DNA of 64,000 nucleotides, from NCBI GenBank assembly GCA_030762175.1, contig CM060846.1, forward strand, positions 311,842,012 through 311,906,011, written 5' to 3'. Below are positions 46,320 to 57,939 of the stretch, in pieces; within the stretch, counting starts at the first letter, position 1; every line of letters starts with the position of its first letter. Under the pieces are notes generated by a model. That model was not told the origin of the DNA. It saw nothing but the letters and a program-made list of their open reading frames with translations, and made no database searches. The DNA is from Metallyticus violacea (lineage: Eukaryota; Arthropoda; Insecta; Mantodea; Metallyticidae). A program made the position numbers and the translations under genes.

Positions 46320-49300
46320 TCAGCTTAAAGTGGTTTTAAAGAAAGGAACGAAGGAAGTAAAAATATGAGGGAGAGAAGAGGACAAAGTGAGAGGGGGACT
46401 GGGTTAAAATTAGCGTGGGAGTTGAAAAAAAAAAGCAGGGCAATGTAAGAAGACCAAAATGTGTGGTTACGGTAAAAAGCTACAATAGGGGAAAGAGAGG
46501 ATACGTGTAGATGTAGTAAAGGGGAAAAGACTTTAACTTAATGTTGTAGTGAACGCAATGTACTGTTTGTTATTTATATCTTATACTGGATGCCAAGTTT
46601 GTTGCAATAGATTTCCTAAACTTATTCTCTGTGATAACCAGACAATGAAACATTTGCTCGCTTGAAAAAATGTTTCATTTACTGTCTGAAATGCCTCACA
46701 CAACTTATAAATATGGATGTGAATTTTATTTAAATTTCTTTACAAGCTGGTAAACAAATGCAATAAAATGAGCATATCTCTGGGTTGCTTGCATGATCCT
46801 CCGCGGTTGTCGATACACTTATGAGTTGTCTTTAGTTATCAGCCTAAATTATGAAAATACACCCTTCTCGTGCTATTAGATATTCCAGTTTATTTTATTC
46901 ATATATTTTCTTCCTCATTGAACTTCTTAGTTTTCCTCAATCATTCTTATTTCATTTCAGCCAAGTATTCTACTTCATAATGCCATTATCTTATCTTAAA
47001 TTTAGTATCTTTTTATTAATTATTTATAGTAGTAGATTTACCCCGCATTTTGCATCGAGCTTTCATTTCGTCTATATGATTTACGCCTATTTTAACCGCC
47101 CTTTTTGCTCTCTTCAACTTAATCACACCTGAACTGGTTCATGAAAGTTGTTTCATTCCTGATTTATTGTATCAAAGATTTCGGATTTCCAAACCTATTG
47201 AATATTTCTAGTTTATCGGCATCCTTATTTCTGAGCGTTGCTTTTCTTCAAAAATCACTGTATCTTTCTTTAAATCTCGCAATTTCCAATCATATGTTGG
47301 ATTTTCTATGCACTCCATGTATTTTTCGTACATGATTGAAAATTGTCTAACAATATTGTACTTCAGTAAACTTTATATATTCCTAGCATTATTACTTACT
47401 AATTCCTAATTCCTCTTTCATAGGGAAATCCAAAATTTGACAAAATGCCATATGCATCACATCTACTAACTCATCCTTCAATTCCCCAAATTTCGCTTTC
47501 ATAAAAGTTTATCTTTTACTTTTCCATTATAAATCCTTTCCAACTAATTAAGGCGATTTTTGGAATTTATGTAAACAAAAACTTATATTTCTACATTTCC
47601 CATTAATTAATTTTTTTTTCTGATTACTCAAACATTCATTATTACAAATTCTATCAAACTTCTTTGCAACTTCAATTACCAGCATTTATCTCTACTTAGC
47701 TAATTCGCCTTTTTCAGAATCATATTCATAGATTTATGTTTGTTTTTCTTTAAACTTAATTCTTTACAAAATCGACATGTTATATTTAATATTCTAAATA
47801 GTCCTTCACTCGAAATTGAAGTTACTACTAAATTTTCTGCCAAGGGTAGCGTGATAATGCGTGGGCCAAACCTCAATAACCTCGCCCCATCCCACCGAGT
47901 TCCGAGAGTCTAGTGTTATTGCTTTCATCTAAACATAAATACATTGCCACGATATTCCCGGTAATTTATTCAGCGTTGACACTGTTACTTGCACATGTCA
48001 AAGACTGAGCACTAACTATGGATATTCCCCGTTTCTCATATTATTAAATATCTTGGTTAATAAGAAAGAAAACATTAATAAATTACTTACTGTCACCTTC
48101 TACCCCTATTTCTGATTGCACTAAACATGTATTGAAAGAGATTGTAAAGATGTGACAATGTTGTTTTCCTGAACGAACTTTGAGGCATCTCATTCCTTAC
48201 ACATATCATTTCAATATGACATAAACAAGCAGGTGAACAAGTGTCATCTTAGTTCCAGGAAAAAAGACCAAGTCTTTTCCCATACTATAATTCCCTTGTT
48301 GTTTCCTGTAGGAGAATGAAATTATCCTTCAAAACTTCATCTTAAATAACATCAGTATATTAGATATAATCTACATCTCCGCCCTAATCCATTAGTGTTT
48401 TGAACAGATTATGACACACTGTCTCGGGAAAGATTGGTACCAATATTTTCAACATATAAAATTTAAGTGCTCTTATAAATTTCTAATTCACTCTATTTGA
48501 ACTATGATGTTTCATGATTAATTGTATGAAATGTTTTTTTTTTTTTCGAAATCTATGAAAACTATGCATACATTTTTTATATTATTTATGTATCTATGCA
48601 CCACTGACATTGAAAATGTCATCGGATGTTCTTATTCCTTTCCTTATTCCGACCTGCAATTCAAATCATTTTATTTGGTCTTTCTGCATAACTAAATAGC
48701 GATATTTCAATCCCAGCATACTTTTCCATTACCTCTCTTGCGCCCATAATCATTATATCATATTTCTCCCTGTTACATGCAACCACTGTTCTTTAGGCTT
48801 TCATTATTTTATTTTCACCCCGGTATTGCATTAGTTTCACCATCCAAACTCTCTAAGACTTCTTTATTTATTTATTCATTTAATGCTTAAATAAAAGTGT
48901 TTTTAAAGCTAGCATAACCATAAGAAATATTATGGTAACTTACTCTGGTTTTTCGACGGGTTTTTGTATTGAAAAACAGTATGCTCTTCTTTGTGTAGCA
49001 GAGTTATCTTTTTCATTCAGTAAACACAAGGAACAGTTTGGCATAAACACTCGCACAAGAGGTGCTTCTGAATAAATCTGAAACACGTTAAGGTGAGAAT
49101 AAGTGCAACACGTGAATATATTTTCATAAGCTGAAGATGGTAAAGCAAATATTTACTTCGGCCTATGCTCTCTCCACTGAAGATATTCATAGCATATTTA
49201 TGCAGATGTAGCCACAACCTCGGATATAAGTAAAGGTTTCGCCAGCGGTAGGTAAAAAGAAACCAAAAAATAGAGATGTTTTACATATACAGCACATTTG

Positions 49301-49890
49301 CTTTTGATGGTGTTCACTCTAGAAAAATATTTACTTATACAGTTATATACTGCTAAGCGCAATTTGTTCTTTAGTGTTACGCTCTGCATAAATTGTGAAA
49401 TGTTGCAAGTAATTATCTTTAAGGAACTTTCGGTGAAAAACATATTTAAACAGTAATAGCTGATATTGGAAGAACTTTAATGCAAGAATTAGGTTATAAT
49501 ATTTTAAGGCCGATCATTCTTCCGTAGACGTTGAACTAATTGCAATATTTTGTGCCGTATCTGCCAGACTTAATTTTCATTTCCGACAGAGACCAATTGC
49601 TGTTTTCTTTTTTTTCGGAGCTTTCCTTAAATATGAACAAACCAATTTCAGATACCTTTTGACATCTTCAGTCTCCAAGTCCATTTACACTAATATTAAT
49701 TAAATTGTGATCTAGAAGTCACGCGGGGACTACATACTTTCCATCAGATTATCCTAAGCTGATACTTGTTTAGGTTAAACTACAGTTTTTACCGTTAGAG
49801 GAAAGATCTGTAAGCAAGTTACAATCTAATGCTCATTGTACATTTATCCCCAATACGAAAGGTTGAAGATTGTCTATCCATGCAATCATT
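46320..49890. other. strand-asymmetric spacer: purine-rich then pyrimidine-rich
   Basis: The + strand at 46320-46530 is strongly purine-rich (AAAGAAAGGAACGAAGGAAG, GAGGGAGAGAAGAGGAC). From ~46850 to 48880 it becomes T- and C-rich with very few G, interrupted near 47850-47920. The + frames at 46851-47132 and 47141-47335 are Phe/Leu/Ser-rich solely because of this bias. No element or gene recognised. Confidence 0.5.
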
Positions 49891-49899
49891 ATCTTACAG

Positions 49900-50081
49900 C
49901 ATCCAGGATAGGAAAGCCACGACTTGACATTACCTGTGAACTTTCTGACATTGTGAGCCCCGACCCAGATCGGCTAATAATCGTGCAGGATGTCCTGATT
50001 TCTTTGAAGGGATCTTTCACAGAGGCGCCGTACTATTCCATTCCACCTTATTGTTTTTTGTTTACACTCCGTGCATTAAAT
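49900..50081 (+). CDS. candidate exon, unrecognised
   Basis: CATTATCTTACAG precedes and a GTAAGC donor follows an open stretch of 182 bases. The peptide reads SRIGKPRLDITCELSDIVSP, then DPDRLIIVQDVLISLKGSFT and EAPYYSIPPYCFLFTLRALN, with more G/C at third positions than the background. I know no such domain. It ends 70 bp before the mini-transposon at 50151, so a transposon origin is also possible. Confidence 0.28.
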
Positions 50082-50150
50082 GTAAGCATAATGCAAACAT
50101 CTTCAATTGCCTCTCTGTAAATCTGGTACCATAATCGTGTTGCTTTTCAA

Positions 50151-50768
50151 ATACCGGGTGTTCTTGAGTTCAACATTAAAACTTCTTGAAATAATAGAAG
50201 GGCCAGCATTAGAAATGCATTTGAGAATAGTAAGATTACAGTTTTCATTAAACCATGAATGTACTTAATGTGTTCAACACTCCATGACTTCCAGACAGCA
50301 AAATTTTCCAGCAATTCCTGCCCGAGTACATATGGTATCAACACAATTGTGTATCTACATTGCTTTTTGTTAACATTCGGTAAGCAATGAACTGACCGCA
50401 GTGGACCAATTGCCTGGCCTCCCCGTTCTCCAGACCTACTTATGTGTGGCACTTGATCATCTGTGTACAAGACACCTATTGAATCAGAGGAGGGGCTAGT
50501 TGCTCAGGTGCATGTAATTGCTAATCCTGTGCACACAATGCCTGGAGACTTTGATCGTGTAAAGCAGTCACTCGATGTAGATAGAGTGTGTAATGAAGCA
50601 AGAGGCCGAATTTTGATCAGTTTTAATAAAAATTGTATTAAATTTAAAAATGGGAATGTGGTCACTTTGTTCACCTTTTCCATCTTATTCTTAGACTTAT
50701 GATTATATTTATTTAATTAACATTCTATTATTCCTATAAGTTTGATTATTGAATTTAGGAATACCCGA
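50151..50768 (+). mobile_element. TIR-bounded mariner-like mini-transposon with transposase C-terminus
   Basis: The left end ATACCGGGTGTTCTTGAGTT and the right end, reverse-complemented, ATATCGGGTATTCCTAAATT agree at about 13 of the first 20 bases, with TA at each border as expected for mariner target sites. The interior keeps a decayed transposase C-terminus (next entry) and an AT-rich 3' segment shared with 3285-3366 and 56135-56218. Length ~618 bp, so most of the coding region is deleted. Confidence 0.6.
50395..50660 (+). pseudogene. mariner-like transposase C-terminal fragment
   Basis: In one + frame: RSGPIAWPPRSPDLLMCGT (50398-50453), a stop, SSVYKTPIESEEGLVAQVHV (50457-50516), then FDRVKQSL...NEARGR (50550-50613). 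WPPRSPDL is the conserved block next to the third catalytic residue, normally followed by -PCDFFLWG; here that piece is replaced by MCGT and a stop. VY-TPI-S-E-L--RI and the F-RVRQS---R--ACIE--GRHFE pattern fit the same mariner group as the 39.97-40.65 kb remnant. A frame-broken HTV/YLH segment upstream (50280-50390) is the probable remnant of the second catalytic block. Inactive. Confidence 0.75.
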
Positions 50769-51485
50769 TATAATCCCTCAACCTCCTATCCTACGGTAAG
50801 CACATTTCAATACAAATTTACAAAATATTTATACAATAATTATAAAAGCATAGTGTCTACCGGTGGATGCAGGCATAATTTCTGTTCTATTTATCTTTCA
50901 CACGAAAAGAAAACGAATGTCACATCTCTGTGCATAATCTTAAACTTCAACCTTTTCGTTCCGTGTACAAAAGTATGTGCTTAGCCAAAATATTCCAATA
51001 TTTTTTTGATTTAAGCACACAAAACGATTAACAAAATATTCTATCTATAGCTACTGTCAAAGTGATCAAGAATTATTTTAGGTTTCGACACATTATCTGA
51101 CATAGGCCCAGATGATGTCTCACTATTCAGCGGATTTGCATTCGATAAGTTTTGAAACGAAGATTTCCAGCTTTCTGCGAAGAGAAAGGTAGATACTTAA
51201 AGAACATTTAGGATCCATGTGCCGAATAAAACTTATAAAGGTACTATAATATGTCAGCTCTGTCGCAATATCTCAAATACTTGATTAGTTTTAATGAAAT
51301 AACAAGCAAGTGTAATTTTCTCTAACTTTTAGGGTTATAGTAAATTAAGGTAAAGAAGTTGATTATAGAGCTAATTTGTCACCTAATTAAACAATACACT
51401 GTTGAATTAAAGTAAAATACGTAAATCAAGAGTAGAAATAAACAATAATAGCATGGTTTCAATAGTTTTTAATAATCTATTCCTC

Positions 51486-51772
51486 GATTTGGTTTATTTA
51501 CGAACGCTCTTTAACAACTCAGGTCATCAGCGTCCCATTGAAGTCAGGGCGTAAAGCGGCCAACAATTTTTGCTCAGAGGCCTCTTCTTTCAGGCTTGAG
51601 GTTATTTTACGTGTTATAAATCTACGACATGGGACCCACGGCTTTACTTCCCTTCCAAAGAAAACCATACTTTATGATTTTCATAAATGAAAAATATCTT
51701 TCGGCCCTAGCCGGGACTGAACCCGCGATCTTGGGTTTAAGAGCCAAGTAGGTTTAGACCACCAGGATAGAC
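51486..51772 (-). repeat. tRNA-derived SINE, family A (copy 5)
   Basis: Full length: GGTTTATTTACGAACGCTCT, TTAACAACTCAGGTCATCAGC at the left; the head on the right has CCGGGACTGAACCCGCGATC, so the B box carries a change (GGTTCAGTCCC on the minus strand). The head ends CCACCAGGATAGAC, with the acceptor pairing lost. Confidence 0.9.
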
Positions 51773-52319
51773 TTGAAGAACTGAGATCAACGAGTCGGTT
51801 ATCGTCAAAATGCGCCACTGAGGGGCACGTGGTCAGCAAAAAGGTGCCTGAGACAATTTGGCATACCAGACCGATTCGTTACTTCTGGAATCATGTAATA
51901 CCGTAGTTGACCTCACGAGACCGGTGAACTCCAATACTTTTAATCTATTGAAAAAATAAATATTAAGAATTAGTAGTAATTAAAATGTAATACCTCTGAA
52001 TTAGCAAACTGCCCATAGTAAAACAAACCAGCTCAGAAATTTTCAAAACAACATTTTGAACCGTAGTAGCAAAGATTAAAATATATTTTAGGGTTTTGAA
52101 AAATCGTTGCAGTAAAAGTCAAAATGTTAAATTAAACACGTCATTCTATTTTGAAATAGTTTCTTGCATTTCTATCCATACCATGCTTCCAGAAGCACTT
52201 TTAAAATCTCTCAATCGTACACATTGACTTTGCAGGTTGTACTTAGCTTATAGCTGCGGGGTACAGAAATCTTGTAAATACCGGTTCACTGAGGTTAACC
52301 CCATTTACATACCTTGACG

Positions 52320-52486
52320 GGAGCCAGGGCGTAAAACTCCAAAGTATGGCTTCCTTCAGAAGGAAAGTAAAGAACCTCAAGCCTGAAAGACGAGGCCTCC
52401 GAGCAAAATTTATCGGCCGTTTCAGCCTTGAATTAAATGGGACAGTGATGACCTGAGATGTTAAAGAGGAAATAAACAAAACCGAC
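52320..52486 (+). repeat. family A SINE, 5'-truncated (copy 6)
   Basis: GCGTAAAACTCCAAAGTATG, GCTTCCTTCAGAAGGAAAGT, AAAGAACCTCAAGCCTGAAAG, GAGGCCTCCGAGCAAAATTT and the tail CTGAGATGTTAAAGAGG, AAATAAACAAAACC. The tRNA head and the CGTGGGTCCCGTG segment of the body are missing. Confidence 0.85.
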
Positions 52487-52489
52487 CTT

Positions 52490-54950
52490 CCCGGGACTTT
52501 CTTTCCCAAGTTTCTCAATGGAATTTCAAATAGCTTGCTGCTATAGTATTCGTTTCACTATTTGCGCCATGTGAAGTAGATTCGTGTTCTGAAAAGTGTC
52601 TACTCTAGAGAATTTCGCGCTGTCGCTGCAATATTATTCAAAGCCTGCCGCTCAAGGTTCGAGTCTCGCGAGTGCCGTGATTTATGGCTAACGGAGTGGC
52701 GCCAGGTCACGATCCTGAGGCCCCATTAACCATATCACCGGCCGGTAAAGAACGGGGCAATCAATTATTTGCCGCAGATAAATAACGACTTGGAACGTAC
52801 ACAGATAGTAATGCACAAGGCTTCCTTTCCTCTGGATTCTTAGCAACGTTTTGCTTAGCTTCCCATTAATTCTCCGTAAAATTTAGCAGAAGATTCTAAT
52901 TTCACGGTTTAAGTAATTAAGCATGTGGACAAAAACCACGGATTATACAGGAATGTATAATCGCGGAGGGGTTTCTTTTAAAAAATAAGTGCTTATGGCA
53001 GTGCATAATTTCATAGCATGCGCTTATTAGCTAAATCAACTTAGACGTTTAAGTACTCGCATCACTTTTCCTGTTATGCTCGATTCCAATGGCGGTGACG
53101 TGATTTATGCTTCAAATTTCTTCTTGTAGCAAATGAGTCTGTGGCAGACCATCATCGTGTGCGAGGAAAAGAGGATGTTAGCAGTGAGAAATGAACTATT
53201 AATTCTGGACTTTGACAGAGAATAAAAACTAAAACTTGACTCCCATCCTGCATGCTTTTCATTCTCAGCTGCTCTGTCTGTCTGTTTACTCTGCATCAGT
53301 CAGAACGACATGGCATCGGATATCAATTTTATGTATACCTCCATATAGGAACATAAACAAGATAATGATATGGATGTATAAGCCAAGAGAATGCACAGTG
53401 AAGCGCGAATGAAGTTTTATTCACTAATATATAAGAACATGGTAATTTTATTCTTTAATAATTATGTTTCAAAGATAAACTCCCTCTTCTTGTCGTTAGT
53501 AACGCCTATAGATACAGCCTGGTGAGATTTGTACAATAATCAGTCACGTATTCCTTAAGGTGCAATTTCAGAAAGTTAGCACTTTGCAAAATCTCAGCAA
53601 GAAAAATGTAACTGAATAAACAAGGTTTCACAAATAAGAGGTTGTGTAAAATTAGGGATACGCATCTTGGCGGAGTACTTCTCCAAGAAATAAGGAAAGA
53701 ATAGTGTTTTAAGTATCTTCAAAAATACTAAATTTCAAAGTTTTAACATCGCAAAGTATTCATAATGTTAGAAAGAGTTAAAGCGTAACTTTTGACAACA
53801 GCTCAAGCAGAGGTGCATTCGGTCAAGTATTTTTATTGCATCAGCCGCCCCTGGTTGAGCTGTTGAAACTTACTACCATGTCGATGTAACGCTCTAAACC
53901 CTCACCAGTTTTCATCACTTTGGTTTGTTGATAATTACATTAACAGCTTGCAAGGGGGAAGAAAATGTCATCATCCTCGCTTATTAATTTCATTTGGAGT
54001 GAGTGAGAATATTAATATAATATATAACACTGTATGCAGTCTAATCTCGCTACTAAAACTGCAGTAAATTAATTTAGGCTGTAGACAGTTAATATTATCC
54101 GTGCAACAACCTGACTTCCTACACTAATTGGGTTGTTGCTAAATTCCTCTTCACGTGCGCTTAGCTTGACTAATAATATTAATAGGATTAAAAGCACGGA
54201 GCTTCTAAACCCGTATTCTTGAGGTTTCGTTGTACCCTTCTCATTTCATTATCCTTATTGCCGTATTCAATATATATTCGCACCCGTGCACAAAGGATTC
54301 CGCGACGCGTAAATTACTCGTATTAAGTACACCGGAAGAAGTGAAATTAATTTGCGTAACTTGACTGCAAGAATTGTTGCGAAACATTAAATGTGTTAGT
54401 TTCACCTTTAAGATTAAAGTCAGCATTTAGTGTAAAAGTTAAACTTAAAGGGGACTTAAAGGAATGAATAATTGTGTTCCTTCATTGTTCTGTAGTCTTC
54501 TTTCCATAGCTGATAATACTTTTCAGGACATAAAATTAATTATTATTAGGATAAAGAAAAACATCGAGAAGAACCGCGTCTATTCAACAGGTCAACATAG
54601 AAAATGAAGCCGCATTTCAATATTTAGGTCTAAGCCACATTGGTGCATTTTTACCTTCTAACTGTCCTTAAAGAAAATAAAAATATTGTTCACTTCAATT
54701 ATATCCATAAAATTAAAATATGCCCAGAAATTCATTTACATTAACAGCGTTTTTTTTAATCGATTAGAAAGTCTGAAAATGGAGTGCTCTTAAATTTAAT
54801 AATAGAAGTAAGCAGGATTTTTTTAATTAATCATAGGTCTTGAGCGTCAACTAGTGAAAGAAAAGAAAAAAAATGAAAGATATGATTGATAATAAAACGA
54901 TTACAATATTGGACTACATGCATTGAGCGTACATTGTTAGCAATTATATA
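52490..54950. other. intergenic spacer with possible regulatory blocks
   Basis: CTCAAGGTTCGAGTCTCGCG at 52652-52671 has a B-box-like GGTTCGAGTC, so a degraded tRNA-like SINE may be present at 52620-52800. 53840-54340 is richer in structure (repeated ATTAAT/TAATTA, CTCGCTTATTAATTTCATT, which recurs in part at 38648) and may be conserved non-coding DNA. No gene. Confidence 0.4.
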
Positions 54951-55700
54951 GTCTGTGAGAGGACTCTCCTCTGAATCAATTGGGATCTCCGTGCATAGGC
55001 TCATCTTATACCCCTATAGGGATGAGGTCGGGAGAACCAGCAAGCCATGCAATGGGTTCACCAAGGCCAATCCATTAAGAATAATACGAGGGGATGAAGC
55101 ACTTCTTCGAGCGGTTTGCCTGAGGGACCAAATAAGGGAAGGGTGAGGACACGGTTTCGGCATTAAAAATAAGGAAAGGCTTTGACAGAATTGGACTAGG
55201 GTATATTTGGTTAAGGGGAGAGGACATTGCTGCAATAGTTGGAAAATAGCTAACAGACGTTAGCGATATATATATAGGCAAAATACTGAGACTCAAGTAT
55301 TGCAAAACCTCCAGGGTCAAATACATCCGGTGTGGGAAAGGGGGATTATCTAGATGACACTGGTAGAGAAGAAAAAAATGGTCTGGCATGGGTGAGGTTA
55401 GGGGCTGGAAAGGTAATAAAATATGTAATGCTCTCGGGGAATGAATCTGCTCACTGTGCGGAGAAAGCGCCTAGAGCATGTTCTGGCAGAATGCTGGGAA
55501 ACGGAGATTGTAAGAAATGAGCTTTTATCACCGCAATTTCTGAATTCCAACAGAAGTTTGAACATCTTCCGGTAAGTGCTGGTGCACGAGATATACGCAC
55601 GAAAATCGGAAATATTTCTAGGGAAGACCCGACCAAGAAGGCTAATGACTATGAAAAAGAGAGGGGAGTTGGAGTGGGGTGAGAAAGGGGATGGTGGAGC
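54950..55700 (+). pseudogene. 3' part of a non-LTR (LINE-type) retrotransposon ORF
   Basis: GC- and purine-rich + strand with coding-like stretches in alternating frames: RDEVGRTSKPCNGFTKANPL (55018-55080), RGDEALLRAVCLRDQIREG (55090-55146), IWLRGEDIAAIVGK (near 55205-55250), QNLQG and TLVEKKKMVWHG (55300-55390). Then CSLCGE (55449-55466) occurs and, one base out of frame, LEHVLAECWETEIVRNELLS (55471-55530). C-x2-C followed by H-x4-C is the zinc-knuckle-like motif at the C-terminus of many LINE ORF2 proteins, downstream of the reverse transcriptase. Frameshifts and stops show it is dead. The reverse transcriptase itself is not in the window, so the copy is 5'-truncated as LINE insertions usually are. 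Confidence 0.55.
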
Positions 55701-55854
55701 TCAGGGGTAGGGGTTCTATTCATATCTCTACATATGTAAATAAAATACCCATAGAAATAGTAAGGTCCATGCGACAATTATGCACACAGTAAATTTTAAA
55801 ACTGCTATAATAAATGTCATTACTACTTACTGTTATTTGTCACCAAATGTGCAG

Positions 55855-55980
55855 TTTGAAGTGCGGTGGAAGATTGAGAAGGGACACAGTCTACTTGATA
55901 TCATGTGCAACAGAAAGTCGAGTTTAGAGTCCTCGATCAACGTGGGAAGTGCATCTTCCAGTGTTAGCAGTAAATGCTGA
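55855..55980 (+). CDS. candidate terminal exon, 41 codons plus stop
   Basis: An acceptor-like tract, ACTGTTATTTGTCACCAAATGTGCAG, precedes an open frame that begins exactly on a codon boundary and ends in TGA at 55978-55980. The peptide reads FEVRWKIEKGHSLLDIMCNR, KSSLESSINVGSASSSVSSK, C. The Ser-rich end and balanced codon use look like a real C-terminus, but no family is recognised. A second possibility is the tail of a transposon, because a transposon terminus lies 250 bp downstream. Confidence 0.3.
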   Translation, partial: FEVRWKIEKGHSLLDIMCNRKSSLESSINVGSASSSVSSKC

Positions 55981-56134
55981 CGTGAGAAGTCGTGGTATGT
56001 TTAACGGATTACGTGCATTGATAGTTTTTAATAATAATTGTTATAATAAATTGGTAAGAACTGTAATCTTTTTATCTAATTACAGCTGCAATTTCTACGT
56101 TATTCTTGACTACTCATACAATATTAGTTTAGAC

Positions 56135-56218
56135 CTATAGCTAATTAACAAATATTTCTTTTGGTATCTTTTATTATCCCCAGAATTTTGAGTATTGAAA
56201 TTAGGAACACCAGTTTAA
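56135..56218 (+). repeat. terminal segment of a mariner-like mini-transposon
   Basis: TCTTTTATTATCCCCAGAAT, TTTGAGTATTGAAATTAGGA and ACACCAG align with 3285-3366. It is the presumed right terminus of the family defined at 50151-50768; the rest of the element was not recognised. Confidence 0.45.
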
Positions 56219-56734
56219 TATGTAATTGGTTGTACACATACACATTCTAAGTGGAGTTTTGAGTGTTCAAGCCCTGTAATCCTTTCCTCTGACACGGTTA
56301 AAGAAATGTTGTTCTTCCTCCACTCCATCATGCAAAGTAATTAAGTATTAACAATTTTCTAAGAAACCCAATAAATTCTAGATAAAGAGTTGACAAGAAA
56401 ATTAAAACAATAAAATAACTTATATAACGTAAAGAACTCTTGAAAGTTAGTAATGGTAAAGTTCATTATATTCCGAAGACTGCTATAAAAAGTAAAACAA
56501 TTTAAACAACTGTTCCTATAGCATGGAAGTAAGTATTATAAATGCTAAAGTGGTACTTGGTAGTAAGGAAATAACAGCTAACCACTTTTTGTAAGAATAA
56601 ATATCATTTTCATTTAAAATAATAGCCCAACCTGATTTACGGGTGGTTTCTGGAACCAGAAGCATTTTACATGCAATTTCCATCCACATTAAGATGATGC
56701 AAATAATGGAAAAGACAATGCGCGTATTCACGAA

Positions 56735-57024
56735 TCGGTCCTGGTGGTGTAGTGGTAACCATAATTGCCTCGTAAACCCAAGTTCGCGGATTCATTCACT
56801 GACAGGATCGATGGGTTTTTTCGTGCGTATAAATCCTAACTATGGCTTCCTTCGAAATGGAGTTAAAGCCGTGGATCAGGTGTCATAGATTTACGGCACG
56901 TAAAAGATCCTTAAGCTTGAAAGAAGAGGCCTCTGAGCAAAATTTATCGGCCGTTTCACGCCCTGAATTGAATGAGACGCTGATTACTGGAGATGTTAAA
57001 GAGCGTTCGTAAATAAACCAAACA
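56735..57024 (+). repeat. tRNA-derived SINE, family A (copy 7), full length on +
   Basis: This copy shows the family in reading orientation: head TCGGTCCTGGTGGTGTAGTG with a clear A box, TAACCATAATTGCCTCGTAAA, B box eroded to GGATTCATTCA, body with GGCTTCCTTCGAAATGG, ATTTACGGCACGTAAAAGAT and AGAGGCCTCTGAGCAAAATT, and tail GAGATGTTAAAGAGCGTTCG, TAAATAAACCAAAC. The frame at 56643-56888 is a translation of it. Confidence 0.92.
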
Positions 57025-57642
57025 GGCATATTAACGTGAGATTAAGTTAGTGACTATACGTATGTTTAAGTAGTAAACAAAAGCTTGCTGAGTTGCTATG
57101 TGATGTAAGACATTTTCTTTCTCATTTAAAATAAAATTATTGTTCTTTATCAACAAATTATTTATATGTGGACACACTGTATCGTCTAATTTAGGCCTCT
57201 AGCGAAGAATCTATGTTACTCTGGATTACCCACTGCTCTTAGAAATGAAGAAATGCGGGTTGTAAACTTCTAGTTGTACTCAAACCTGATATAGTGCAAT
57301 AGTGCATAGTGCAATACAACATATGAATTCTAACCTTATTTTGTAAACAGCTTACAATATAAAACCTTTAATCAAATATAAGAGGACAACATCTTGAAAA
57401 AAATTGAAGTATCATTGCATTGTGTAAATTGTGTTCATTAATACTGTGTACAAAATCTTGAATCAGTTAAAAATGTTGAATATATAAGACTTTTAAAAAA
57501 AATAATGTCTGAAATGAATTAATGTTTTTAAAGAGTCCGTAGAGTGCTGAATAAAGTAAATATCCTATAAAATGCTTGTGTTGATACCATCAAAGTTATT
57601 TAAATAAAATTAAGCAGCTGATAACCAGATCTCCCATCTGTT

Positions 57643-57936
57643 TTGACTTGCTTTATTTACAGAAGCTCTTTAATATCTCAGGTTATCTGCGTCCCATTCA
57701 GTTCAGGGCGTAAAACGGCCGACAGTTTTGCTCAGAAGCCTCTTTTTTCAGACATGAGGTTCTTTATTGTACCGTAAATGTACGACGCGGGACCCACGGC
57801 TTTACTTCCCTTTCGGGGGGGGGGGAAACATACTTAAGATTTTTACGTCCGAAAAAATCCATCGTTCCTGGCTATATTGATCCCGTGATCTTGGGTTTAG
57901 GAGGCAAGTATGAAAAACCACTACACCCCAGGACCT
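57643..57936 (-). repeat. tRNA-derived SINE, family A (copy 8)
   Basis: GCTTTATTTACAGAAGCTCTT on the left, full body, a G9 run inside it near 57816, and head CCTGGCTATATTGATCCCGTG (B box eroded) ending CACTACACCCCAGGACC. Only 618 bp separate the end of copy 7 and the start of copy 8, in opposite orientation. The 168-codon minus frame at 57802-58308, the longest in the window, starts outside but ends in this SINE and is not a gene. Confidence 0.9.
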
Positions 57937-57939
57937 CTC

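Noticed and set aside
46851..47335. Two Phe/Leu/Ser-rich 'membrane protein' frames
   Set aside because: The residues follow directly from the G-poor, T/C-rich strand bias of this segment.
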